Positions 1 through 6,662 of a DNA stretch of 24,408 nucleotides are shown here, in pieces. The DNA is from an uncultured Leucobacter sp. (GTDB taxonomy: Bacteria; Actinomycetota; Actinomycetes; Actinomycetales; Microbacteriaceae). The stretch covers positions 1-24,408 of the forward strand of contig CALMSE010000226.1 of assembly GCA_937872275.1 (NCBI GenBank). The letters are read 5' to 3'. A program made the translations under genes and the position numbers. Each line of letters starts with the position of its first letter. Position 1 is the first letter of the stretch. Under the pieces are notes generated by a model that saw nothing but the letters and a program-made list of their open reading frames with translations, was not told the origin of the DNA and did no database searches.

Positions 1-174
1 GCGCGCCGCCGCGGATGGGCGGTGGGCGCCGCGGCCTACGCGGAGGACGTCGAGCAGTCGTACCTCGTGCCCGAGGCGGATCGCGGCGCGCTCGCTGCGC
101 TCGCGGCCGAGCTCAGCGCGGGTGCGGCGGTCGTCGTGCCCGGCGAGATCGCGTACATCGACCTGCCGCGCTGA
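1..174 (+). CDS. C-terminal end of an unrecognised protein (5'-truncated)
   Basis: An open frame enters from the left edge in frame 1 and stops at TGA 172-174, leaving 57 residues that end in GEIAYIDLPR. The Ala/Arg-rich composition and third-position GC fit a real actinobacterial gene, and no alternative gene fits better here. I do not recognise the family: no catalytic motif, membrane segment or metal site is visible in this tail. It runs the same way as the esterase that starts 129 bp downstream, but nothing shows co-transcription. The intervening 175-303 contains no gene or clear hairpin. Confidence 0.5.
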   Translation, partial: ARRRGWAVGAAAYAEDVEQSYLVPEADRGALAALAAELSAGAAVVVPGEIAYIDLPR

Positions 175-303
175 GCCCGCGCGCTGGGGCGTCGCCGAGC
201 GACGGACGGGGCGGGGCGCTCGCGGCGGGTGCGAACGGGTGGTCGAACGCCGATGGGACGGGCGCGCGGCGGACGGGCAGCCTGAACCGGGCAGAATAGA
301 GCC

Positions 304-1860
304 ATGGACGACGCAGCGCCCACCGCAGGGGCACCGATCGCCGAGGCGCCGGCCGGCGCCTTCCGGGGCGCGCTCGAAGCGGGGGTGCGCGTGTGGCGCG
401 GGATCCGCTACGCCGAGCCGCCGATGGGCGAGTTCCGCTGGCGCGCGCCCGTGCCGGCCGTCGATGCCGAGGGGGTGGTCGACGCGCTCGAGTTCGGCCC
501 GGCCTGCCCGCAGCCGCGCAGCCCCGCGGTGCCGATGCCCGAGGGCATCCGCTTCGACGAGGACTGCCTCTCGCTCAACGTGTGGGCGCCCGAGGGGCAC
601 GGCGATCCGCTGCCCGTCATGGTCTGGTTGCACGGCGGCGCCTACCTCTACGGCACCGGGGCGCAGAGCGTCTACGGCGGCGCCGAGCTCGCGGTCGACG
701 GTGTGGTCGTCGTCACGCTCAACTACCGGCTCGGCGCGCTCGGCTTCCTCGAGCTCACCCGTTGCGGCGAGCCCGGCGAGTTCGACGGCAACCTCGCCCT
801 GCGCGACGTGCTGCTCGCGCTCCAGTGGGTGCAGCGCAACATCGCGGCCTTCGGCGGCGACCCCGGGCGGGTGACCGTCTTCGGCGAGTCGGCCGGCGGC
901 GGCCTCGTCACGACGCTCCTCGCGACGCCGGGTGCCGTGGGCCTCTTCCACCGGGCGATCGCGCAGTCGTCGCCGGCCTCGAGCGTCTACGGCGAGGATC
1001 GCGCGTTCGGCGTCGCCCGCCGCGTCCTCACCGAGCTGGGGGTGTCGGTGGGGGACGCCGGTGACCTCCGCGACTTCGATCTGGGCGAGATCGTGCAGGC
1101 CACGCTCAAGGTGTTCTCCGAGGTGCCGGGCGAGGCCCCGGGCACGATCGCCTTCGCCCCGGTCGTGGACGGATCGCTCGTGCCCGAGGCCCCGGTGACG
1201 GTGCTGCGCGAGGGGCGCGGGCTGCCGGTTCCGCTCATCATCGGCACGAACCGCGACGAGGCGTCGATGTTCAAGTTCTTGAAGTCGCCGCTGGTGCCGG
1301 TGAGCGACGAGCGCATCCTCGGCATGCTGGCCGACATCGCCGTGGAACGCCCCGAGCTCGAGGTGCCGGATTTCGAGCGGGTGCGCACCGCTTACGAGGG
1401 CCTGCGCCGTCAGGCGGTGGGGCTCGGGATCGGTCGCGACATCGGCTTCCGGCTCCCCGCCCTGTGGATCGCCGAGGGCCACGGCGCCGTCGCGCCCGTC
1501 TGGCTCTACCGCTTCGACCAGGCGACGCCGATCCTGCGCCTCAGCGGTCTGGGCGCGATCCACGCGAGCGAGCTGCCCTACGTGTGGCGACGCCTCGACG
1601 ACCCCACGACCGAGCTGGCGTTCCGGCTGGGCGGGCGCCGCGTCGCCGGGCGCGTCTCGCAGCGCATGAGCGCGCGCTGGCTGGCGTTCGCCCACGGCGG
1701 CGCGCCCGACGCCGCGGGGGTTCCGGATGCGCCGGAGTGGCCGCGGTACGAGCCCGAGCAGCGGCAGAGCCTCGTGATCGCCGAGCGCGACCGGGTCGTC
1801 GGCGATCTCGACGCCGAGCTGCGCCAGGGGTGGGGCGACGAGGTGCTCGCCTTTCCCTAA
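304..1860 (+). CDS. Type-B carboxylesterase (para-nitrobenzyl esterase family)
   Basis: 518 aa, the usual length for bacterial type-B carboxylesterases. The family hydrolyses carboxylic esters through a Ser-Glu-His triad in an alpha/beta-hydrolase fold. Visible landmarks in order: EDCLSLNVW near residue 86, the oxyanion HGG near 110, the nucleophile elbow GESAGG with Ser196, the acid in NRDEAS with Glu319, and the base in IHASELPYVW with His420. No signal peptide is seen, so it is probably cytosolic. The ATG at 304 is placed by the N-terminal strand leading into FRGALEAGVRVWRGIRYAEPP; its Shine-Dalgarno is poor. It stands alone between the left-edge fragment and the convergent xthA. An inferred role is releasing an acid or phenol from an esterified substrate for the catabolic genes further right, but physical linkage is the only support. 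Confidence 0.93.
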   Translation: MDDAAPTAGAPIAEAPAGAFRGALEAGVRVWRGIRYAEPPMGEFRWRAPVPAVDAEGVVDALEFGPACPQPRSPAVPMPEGIRFDEDCLSLNVWAPEGHGDPLPVMVWLHGGAYLYGTGAQSVYGGAELAVDGVVVVTLNYRLGALGFLELTRCGEPGEFDGNLALRDVLLALQWVQRNIAAFGGDPGRVTVFGESAGGGLVTTLLATPGAVGLFHRAIAQSSPASSVYGEDRAFGVARRVLTELGVSVGDAGDLRDFDLGEIVQATLKVFSEVPGEAPGTIAFAPVVDGSLVPEAPVTVLREGRGLPVPLIIGTNRDEASMFKFLKSPLVPVSDERILGMLADIAVERPELEVPDFERVRTAYEGLRRQAVGLGIGRDIGFRLPALWIAEGHGAVAPVWLYRFDQATPILRLSGLGAIHASELPYVWRRLDDPTTELAFRLGGRRVAGRVSQRMSARWLAFAHGGAPDAAGVPDAPEWPRYEPEQRQSLVIAERDRVVGDLDAELRQGWGDEVLAFP

Positions 1861-1863
1861 CGG

Positions 1864-1921
1864 ATCGCGGCGGTCGGGCGGATCGCCGCGGGCGAGCACA
1901 TCGCGGCGGTCGGGCGGATCG
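1864..1921. repeat. Two-copy 22-bp direct repeat
   Basis: A 22-bp sequence (core CGGCGGTCGGGCGGATCG) occurs exactly at 1864-1885 and again at 1900-1921, 36 bp apart start to start, immediately after the esterase stop and before convergent xthA. A weak 6-bp hairpin follows at 1956-1969. No function is evident. The GGCGGATCG core also recurs in the array at 6180-6223. Confidence 0.7.
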
Positions 1922-1987
1922 AGTCCAGGCGACGGCGCCCGCGCCCTCGCCGGCGGACCGGCCCCGGTCGCCCGGCCCCGGCCCGGC

Positions 1988-2872
1988 TCAGCCGAAGATC
2001 ATCGGGGTGTCGAAGTCGTCGTCATCGTAGGCGGAGCCGAGCAGGTCGAGGTCGAGGTCGCACACGACGGGCACGTGGTCGCTCGGCCCGTCGCCCTTGC
2101 GCTCCTCGCGATGGATCGACGCGCCGGTCACCGCGCCCGCGAAGGCGGGCGAGCCCAGGATGAAGTCGATGCGCATGCCCTCGTTGCGGGGGAAGCGCAG
2201 CTGCTTGTAGTCCCAGAAGGTGTAGCCCTCGGGCACGAGCGGGCGCACCACGTCCTCCACCGTGGGCGAGAAGGAGGCGAACATCGAGCGCTCGTCGGGC
2301 GACACGTGGGTGGATCGCCCCTCCTCGAACGAGGGGTCGCCCATGTCGGCGGGCAGGGGAGCGATGTTCCAGTCGCCCATGAGCGCGAGGGGCAGCTCGG
2401 GATTCTCGCCGATCCACCGCTCGGTGTCGGCGCGCAGGGCGGCCAGCCACTCGAGCTTGTAGAGGTAGTGCGGGTCGTCGAGCGAGCGGCCGTTCGGCAC
2501 GTACAGGCTCCACAGGCGGAGGTCGCCGACGGTCACTCCGAGCGCGCGCGCCTCGAGCGGCAGGTCGTTCGGGCCGACGCCCTGCACCGCCTCCTGTCCC
2601 GTGATGGGCTTGCCGAAGCCGGGCATGCCCTCGAAGCCGCGAGCGACCTCGGTCATCTCGTGGCGGCTGGCGAAGGCGACGCCGTTCCACTGGTTGAGCC
2701 CGTGGATCTCGAGCCGGTACCCGGCGCGCTCGAACTCCTCGACAGGGAACTGCTCGGGGCGGCACTTGATCTCCTGCATCGCGAGCACGTCGATGTCTTC
2801 TCGTACGAGCCAGTCGACCACGCGGCCGGCACGGGTGCGGATCGAGTTCACGTTCCAGGTGGCGATGCGCAT
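1988..2872 (-). CDS. xthA: Exodeoxyribonuclease III (AP endonuclease)
   Basis: 294 aa. This is the ExoIII/APE family of base-excision repair: Mg2+-dependent 5' incision at abasic sites and 3'-5' exonuclease or 3'-phosphatase activity in the cytoplasm. The whole active-site set is visible: Asn7 (WNVNSIR), Glu34 (MQEIK), Tyr124 (YVPNGRS), Asp167 and Asn169 (GDWNIAP), RIDFIL near 234-239, and Asp255-His256 (SDHVPV). The C-terminal 30 residues end in an acidic Asp-run tail (around 284-287) beyond the catalytic core. The ATG at 2872 begins directly with the first beta strand (MRIATWNVNS). It is convergent with the esterase. It is a housekeeping gene and marks the left boundary of ordinary chromosome next to the accessory catabolic region. 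Confidence 0.96.
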   Translation of the reverse strand: MRIATWNVNSIRTRAGRVVDWLVREDIDVLAMQEIKCRPEQFPVEEFERAGYRLEIHGLNQWNGVAFASRHEMTEVARGFEGMPGFGKPITGQEAVQGVGPNDLPLEARALGVTVGDLRLWSLYVPNGRSLDDPHYLYKLEWLAALRADTERWIGENPELPLALMGDWNIAPLPADMGDPSFEEGRSTHVSPDERSMFASFSPTVEDVVRPLVPEGYTFWDYKQLRFPRNEGMRIDFILGSPAFAGAVTGASIHREERKGDGPSDHVPVVCDLDLDLLGSAYDDDDFDTPMIFG

Positions 2873-3118
2873 CTTCAGTAGTCCGACTCCGTTGAAATCA
2901 TGCGGTTTTCCAGCTCAATGCGGTGAGTGCGACACGGACCCGCAGACGGGCGCGGAGTGCGCGACATGGCCAGGTCATTCGAGGTCAAGCCTACGCCGAC
3001 GAGGCCCGGCCGGCCAACCGGGGCTCCGGCGCGCACCGGGGAGCTCGCCGGGAAGTCGCTGGCGGGACGGCCGCACCGGCGCGTGCGATGACTCCCGGGG
3101 GAAGAGCGCCGCGCCGGG
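2873..3118. other. Intergenic region without a supported gene
   Basis: 246 bp between the 5' end of xthA and the 3' end of the small CxxC-protein gene. It contains a lower-GC patch at about 2880-2920 that is the likely site of the xthA promoter (minus strand). Open frames crossing it are Arg/Pro/Ser-rich, show no domain, and look like byproducts of high GC. No convincing hairpin or repeat was seen. Confidence 0.4.
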
Positions 3119-3409
3119 TCAGGGGATCGGCTCGCCGTCGCCATCTCCTCGGGGCTCCGGGGGAGGGCACTTCATGCGGGTCGGCTTGCCGGGGCCGCCG
3201 CGGTCGAAGTGGTGCAGCCGCAACGACCGGCTGCAGACGGGGCACTTCGGGTCGGCGGGTGGAACATAGGGCGGCTCGTTCCGGTCGCCGAGCTGCGCCG
3301 GCCCCTCGAACTGGTAGAGGAATCGCTGGATCGCGGCGTAGACCCCGGGAACGCCGTCGTAGGGGGTCTGGTGCCAGAGGCGGCGGCTCGCGCGATTTCG
3401 TTTGCCCAC
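3119..3409 (-). CDS. Small conserved-type protein with a CxxC zinc-ribbon-like centre
   Basis: 96 aa from a GTG start at 3409. A basic N-terminus (MGKRNRASRR) and an aromatic middle segment (LWHQTPYDGV, IQRFLYQFEG) are followed by a putative metal site: Cys56 and Cys59 (CPVC), His66-His67, and Cys81 (MKCPPP). The tail is acidic and Pro-rich. From memory it resembles short actinobacterial hypothetical proteins; I know of no established function. There is no Shine-Dalgarno before the GTG. A TATGCT (minus strand, complement of 3421-3426) ends 11 nt before it, which would fit a nearly leaderless mRNA. The start codon lies inside one arm of the inverted repeat 3407-3437, so the divergent MarR protein could repress this gene. 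A zinc-binding or regulatory role is inference only. Confidence 0.72.
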   Translation of the reverse strand: MGKRNRASRRLWHQTPYDGVPGVYAAIQRFLYQFEGPAQLGDRNEPPYVPPADPKCPVCSRSLRLHHFDRGGPGKPTRMKCPPPEPRGDGDGEPIP

Positions 3410-3437
3410 AAATGAAACTCTAGCATATTCATTTGTG
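3407..3437. promoter_or_regulatory. Perfect inverted repeat, probable MarR/OhrR operator
   Basis: CACAAATGAA at 3407-3416 is the exact reverse complement of TTCATTTGTG at 3428-3437, separated by 11 nt. It is an AT-rich island in GC-rich sequence, between the divergent small-protein gene and the MarR gene. MarR/OhrR dimers commonly bind such palindromes over their own promoters. It would cover the upstream promoter of the MarR gene and the start codon of the divergent gene. Confidence 0.7.
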
Positions 3438-3448
3438 CACTAACGAGA

Positions 3449-3461
3449 TAGAATGCCGGGT
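3449..3461 (+). promoter_or_regulatory. Candidate -10 element for a leaderless MarR transcript
   Basis: TAGAAT at 3449-3454 matches the actinobacterial TANNNT -10 pattern and ends 7 nt before an in-frame ATG at 3462. A transcript starting at that ATG would be leaderless, and neither candidate ATG (3453 or 3462) has a good ribosome site. No clear -35 is visible. Confidence 0.3.
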
Positions 3462-3911
3462 ATGGAGCCACTGCCCGAGGACGCCCTCGAACTCGACCGC
3501 CAGGTGTGCTTCGCCCTGGCCGTCGCCAGCCGTGGCGTCATCGGCATCTACCGACCCATCCTGGAACCGCTCGGCCTCACCCATCCGCAGTACCTCGTCA
3601 TGCTCGCCCTCTGGGGCGACGCGCCGCTGCGCTTCAAGGATCTCGCGGACATGCTGCGCATGGACCCGGCGACGCTCTCGCCGATCGTCAAACGCATGGA
3701 GCAGTACGGCCTCATCGAGCGCACCCCCGTGGAGGGCGACGATCGGACCTTCCATCTCGCTCCGACGGATGCGGGCCGTGCGCTTCGAGAAGAGGCGCTC
3801 GCCGTGCCCCCGGCGGTCATCGAGCGGCTCGGGCTGCCCGTCGAACGATTGATGGCTCTTCGCGACGAGCTCACGGCCGTGATCGAGGCCGTGGATCACG
3901 GCCCGATCTAG
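3453..3911 (+). CDS. MarR-family regulator, OhrR-like (cysteine redox sensor)
   Basis: 152 aa from 3453 (149 aa if translation starts at the ATG at 3462). The segment LDRQVCFALAVASR matches the N-terminal helix of OhrR-type organic-peroxide sensors, in which this Cys (Cys19 here) is oxidised and releases DNA. IYRPIL keeps the Tyr equivalent to B. subtilis Tyr29, but the Tyr40 position reads His (LTHPQYL). The winged helix follows (LRFKDLADMLRMDPATLSPIVKRMEQYGLIERTPVEGDDR split over about residues 57-100), then a C-terminal dimerisation helix. It is the only Cys, so a 1-Cys mechanism would apply. The operator lies just upstream, suggesting autoregulation. No ohr peroxidase gene is nearby, so the target may be the divergent small gene or the downstream SDR. 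Confidence 0.88.
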   Translation: MPGMEPLPEDALELDRQVCFALAVASRGVIGIYRPILEPLGLTHPQYLVMLALWGDAPLRFKDLADMLRMDPATLSPIVKRMEQYGLIERTPVEGDDRTFHLAPTDAGRALREEALAVPPAVIERLGLPVERLMALRDELTAVIEAVDHGPI

Positions 3912-4082
3912 ACGCGACCTCCTCCCCTCGTGCTCGCCTGCCGTGCCTCGGCTCCACAGCGCCGCCCCGCGCCGCGCCGCGAGCCCGCTCCCTCCCGCCG
4001 GGATACCTGCCATTCCCCGGGTGATGACCGTTTCGGGGCCGGGCGGGGTCAGGATGGAATCACTCGAAGAAGAGGAGAGGGC

Positions 4083-4847
4083 ATGGGACGACTGCAGGGC
4101 AAGATCGCGCTGATCACCGGGATCGGCGGCGGCATGGGCCGCGAGGCCGCGACGCGCTTCGCCGCGGAGGGTGCGACGGTGGTCGGCTGCGACCTGAACG
4201 CCGAGGGTCTCGCCGAGACCGTGCGCCTTGTGCGCGAGGCGGGCGGCGCGATCGAGGGCAGCGCCCCGGTCGACGTCGGCGACGCAGCAGCAGTCGAGGC
4301 GTGGATCGACGAGGCCGCGGCGGCGCACGGCGGCCTCGACATCCTCTACAACAACGCCTCGATCCAGCGCTTCGGCGCGATCGACGAGATCAGCGTCGAG
4401 GATTGGGACTTCGCGATCGACATGGAGCTGAACCTCGTGTTCTACGCGGTGCGCGCGGCATGGAAACACCTGAGGGCGCGCGGCGGGGTGATCGTGAACA
4501 TCGGCTCCATCGCGGGCACCCGCGGGGTGGAGTTCATGCCGCAGAACGCGCACGGCGCCGCGAAGGCGGGGGTGATCAACCTCACGCAGCAGCTCGCCGT
4601 CGAGGGCGGCCCGCACGGCATCCGCGCGGTGTGCATCTCGCCGGGCTTCATCGAGACGCCCGCGACGCGGTTCCTGGTGGAGGATCCGCCGCCGCCGCTG
4701 AAGGCGACGTGGGACCGGATCCCGCTGCGCCGCGTCGGCCGGCCGGACGACGTGGTGAGCGCCGCGGTGTTCCTCGCCTCGGACGAGGCATCGTGGATCA
4801 CGGGCGTCAACCTCGTGGTCGACGGCGGAGGCTCGGTGCTCGGCTGA
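4083..4847 (+). CDS. SDR-family oxidoreductase with His in place of the catalytic Tyr
   Basis: 254 aa classical-length short-chain dehydrogenase. The ATG at 4083 follows AGGAGAGGGC and begins MGRLQGKIALIT; an upstream extension of the frame to 3930 is Arg/Pro-rich and was rejected. The nucleotide-binding TGIGGGMG is at 12-19, and Asp37 (GCDLN) suggests NAD preference. NNAS is at 90-93, Ser142 is in NIGSIAG, and the C-terminus has the usual ISPGFIET and VDGGGS. The YxxxK motif reads His157-Gly-Ala-Ala-Lys161 (codon CAC at 4551-4553). In this family Tyr is the acid/base, so the enzyme may be altered in mechanism or inactive as a dehydrogenase. It lies 171 bp after the MarR gene, same strand, ending at a strong hairpin. 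Its substrate is unknown. Confidence 0.9.
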   Translation: MGRLQGKIALITGIGGGMGREAATRFAAEGATVVGCDLNAEGLAETVRLVREAGGAIEGSAPVDVGDAAAVEAWIDEAAAAHGGLDILYNNASIQRFGAIDEISVEDWDFAIDMELNLVFYAVRAAWKHLRARGGVIVNIGSIAGTRGVEFMPQNAHGAAKAGVINLTQQLAVEGGPHGIRAVCISPGFIETPATRFLVEDPPPPLKATWDRIPLRRVGRPDDVVSAAVFLASDEASWITGVNLVVDGGGSVLG

Positions 4848-4864
4848 CGCCTGCGAGGCGGATC

Positions 4865-4893
4865 GGCGCTCGGCGGGCTTCCCGCCGAGCGCC
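4865..4893. terminator. Hairpin terminator between convergent SDR and hydrolase genes
   Basis: A perfect 13-bp GC-rich stem (4865-4877 with 4881-4893) has a 3-nt CTT loop and is followed by a modestly T-rich run (CGTTCCTTTCG). It lies between the stop codons of two convergent genes and could serve both directions. Confidence 0.75.
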
Positions 4894-4941
4894 CGTTCCT
4901 TTCGCTGCACCGGGCCCGATCGCGCTTCGCGCCCCGCCGCC

Positions 4942-6141
4942 TCAGCCCAGCTCGGCGAAGGTCTCGGCCACCCAATCGGCGGTGAACTCGCCCACGTAGG
5001 GCATGTTGTCGAGGCCGATGTGCTCGGCGCCGCCCTCCTCCTGGGTGAAGATGCGCAGCTCCCGCTTGGGCGAGTTCACCGCGGCCTCGTACTCGTCGTG
5101 GGCGTACGAGACCGGGATCTGCCGGTCTCCCTCGCCGTGGGTCACGAGGAACGGCACCGTGATCCGCTCGACGACGCCCTCCAGGCGCATGTTCTTCGTC
5201 TTCTCGATGAAGTCGTCCATGTCGCTCGCGCCGAACACCCAGTGCACGTGGTCCCAGTAGTGCGGCACCGGGTTCTCGCCCTCGCGGCGGCGGCGCGCCT
5301 CCTGCACCGCGGCCCAGTCGTAGTTCGCGCCCCACGCGACGGCGAGCGCGATGCGCTTCTCGAACGCCGTCGCCCGCGGCACGTAGTACCCGCCGAGCGA
5401 CCAGCCGACGAGGCCGACCTTGGTCGCATCCACACCCAGCTCGTCGGCGTTCGCCTCGACCCAGTCGAGGGTCGCCTCGGCCCAGACCTCGGTGTCGAAG
5501 CGGGCGCGCAGGTCGCGCATGCGCAGGGCCTCGCCCGATCCGGGCGGGTCCATCATGAGCGTCGAGATGCCGCGGGCGGCGAGCTGCTGCGGGAACCCGG
5601 AGGTGTACATCATCTCCTTGGTGGAGTCGAGGCCGTTCCACATCACGACGAGCGGCTTCGGCCCGTCGCCCGGCGCGCGGTAGAAGTAGCCCGGCAGCGC
5701 CGAGTCGACGCCCTCGACGCCCTCGCCGGCACCCTCGTCCTCGCGGACGTAGGGGATGTCCACGGTCGTCAGCGGCACGTCGCCGAGCTCCGCGTGCTTG
5801 AGCAGCAGGTCGATCGACCGCTGGTAGGCGGCCTTGCGGCCCTCCCACTTCGGCGACTGCAGCCGCTCCGCCTGCGAGGTGTAGAGCGCCGCGCGATAGT
5901 ACTTCTCGGAGGCGCCCTTCTTCCACCCGCGGGCCTCGTCGGCCTCGGCGGCGGCGAGCAGCCGGTCGGCGACGGCCTGCCACGAGGCGTAGAGCAGCTC
6001 GGTGCCGGCGTCGTCGCCGTGCTGCGACGCCTCGAGCACCGGGCGCGAGGCCTTGTCGACGTCGTCGATCAGGCCGCCGTTGTTGAGCGTGGCGACGACC
6101 GACATGCTCCAGACGTAGTTGGTGGGGAAGTACATGTACAT
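4942..6141 (-). CDS. Alpha/beta hydrolase, 2,6-dihydroxypseudooxynicotine hydrolase-like (possible C-C hydrolase)
   Basis: 399 aa. An N-terminal helical cap of about 150 residues precedes the alpha/beta-hydrolase core, the layout of the FrsA/DUF1100-related group that includes the 2,6-dihydroxypseudooxynicotine hydrolase of nicotine degradation (C-C bond cleavage beside an aromatic ring). The catalytic triad is visible: Ser248 (GWSLGG), Asp339 (HGEGDRQIP), His374 (GAEHIGLD); DPPGSGEA is at 198-205. The ATG at 6141 follows CCGGAGCCATCGC, a usable ribosome site. The open frame continues far upstream, but that part is antisense-like and Arg-rich. It is the last gene of the minus-strand operon, 86 bp after the SnoaL-like gene, with a tandem repeat in the gap. 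The family is fairly sure; C-C cleavage rather than ester hydrolysis is inferred from family resemblance. Confidence 0.87.
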   Translation of the reverse strand: MYMYFPTNYVWSMSVVATLNNGGLIDDVDKASRPVLEASQHGDDAGTELLYASWQAVADRLLAAAEADEARGWKKGASEKYYRAALYTSQAERLQSPKWEGRKAAYQRSIDLLLKHAELGDVPLTTVDIPYVREDEGAGEGVEGVDSALPGYFYRAPGDGPKPLVVMWNGLDSTKEMMYTSGFPQQLAARGISTLMMDPPGSGEALRMRDLRARFDTEVWAEATLDWVEANADELGVDATKVGLVGWSLGGYYVPRATAFEKRIALAVAWGANYDWAAVQEARRRREGENPVPHYWDHVHWVFGASDMDDFIEKTKNMRLEGVVERITVPFLVTHGEGDRQIPVSYAHDEYEAAVNSPKRELRIFTQEEGGAEHIGLDNMPYVGEFTADWVAETFAELG

Positions 6142-6179
6142 GCGATGGCTCCGGGTCTTGTGGGTGCGGGTCGGAAGGG

Positions 6180-6223
6180 CGGCGGATCGACGGCGGATCG
6201 GCGGCGGATCGGCGGCGGATCGG
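6180..6223. repeat. 11-bp tandem repeat, four units
   Basis: CGGCGGATCGA at 6180-6190 is followed by three exact CGGCGGATCGG units (6191-6223), then a partial unit that runs into the last codons of the SnoaL-like gene (stop at 6228-6230, minus strand). It fills most of the 86-bp gap before the hydrolase. Period 11 is not codon-periodic. Slippage expansion is the simplest explanation. Confidence 0.8.
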
Positions 6224-6227
6224 CGGC

Positions 6228-6653
6228 TCAGTGGGGGATGCCGAGCTCGGTCACCGTGCCGTCGCGGCGGACGGCGGTGAACGAGTTGTACGCCACGAGG
6301 ATGTCGGCGAACCTGCCCTCGTCGTTCAGCCGGTACGAGATCACGCCGCGGAACTCGTACCTGTCGCCCGCGACGACCGGTCCGAAGACGGAGTCCGGGT
6401 CGTCGCGCTCGGCGGTGAAATGGGTGACCATGCGGATCGCGACGTTCGTGTCGGATCCCACGAAGTCGGTCGGCTCGAGCCGTTCCGCGAAGGTCGACCA
6501 GATCCGCGCGTAGTGATCCTTCATGCCCTGCACGCCGTCGTACTCGAGCGTGCCGTTCTTCATGTGCATGTCGTCCGCGAGGTAGTCCTCGAAGGCGGTG
6601 TCGTCGCGACGGTTGAACCGCGCGATGTAGTCGTCGAACTGCTGCTTCTGCAC
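6228..6653 (-). CDS. SnoaL-like / NTF2-fold protein
   Basis: 141 aa, the usual size for SnoaL-like single-domain proteins. These use a cone-shaped alpha+beta barrel for cyclase, isomerase, hydratase or dehydratase chemistry, or as small ring-hydroxylating subunits. Typical pieces are the N-terminal helix pair (FDDYIARFNRRDDTAFEDYLADD), GVQGMKDHYARIWSTF, and strands ending in YEFRGVISYRLNDEGRFADILVAYN (given here in parts). The start is fixed by GAGGAGG 5 nt upstream of the ATG at 6653. It begins 9 nt after the SDR stop and is surely co-transcribed. Specific chemistry cannot be assigned. In an aromatic-catabolic operon, isomerisation or hydration of a ring-opened intermediate is possible (inference). 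Confidence 0.85.
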   Translation of the reverse strand: MQKQQFDDYIARFNRRDDTAFEDYLADDMHMKNGTLEYDGVQGMKDHYARIWSTFAERLEPTDFVGSDTNVAIRMVTHFTAERDDPDSVFGPVVAGDRYEFRGVISYRLNDEGRFADILVAYNSFTAVRRDGTVTELGIPH

Positions 6654-6662
6654 GGGGCCTCC

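Noticed and set aside
1956..1969. Hairpin GACCGG/CCGGTC as terminator between esterase and xthA
   Set aside because: Only 6 bp with a 2-nt loop and no T-run; such stems are expected by chance in sequence this GC-rich.
2875..3144. Possible small gene upstream of xthA (minus strand)
   Set aside because: 89 residues of Ser/Arg/Pro-rich sequence without a domain. It would overlap the xthA promoter region and the end of the CxxC-protein gene.
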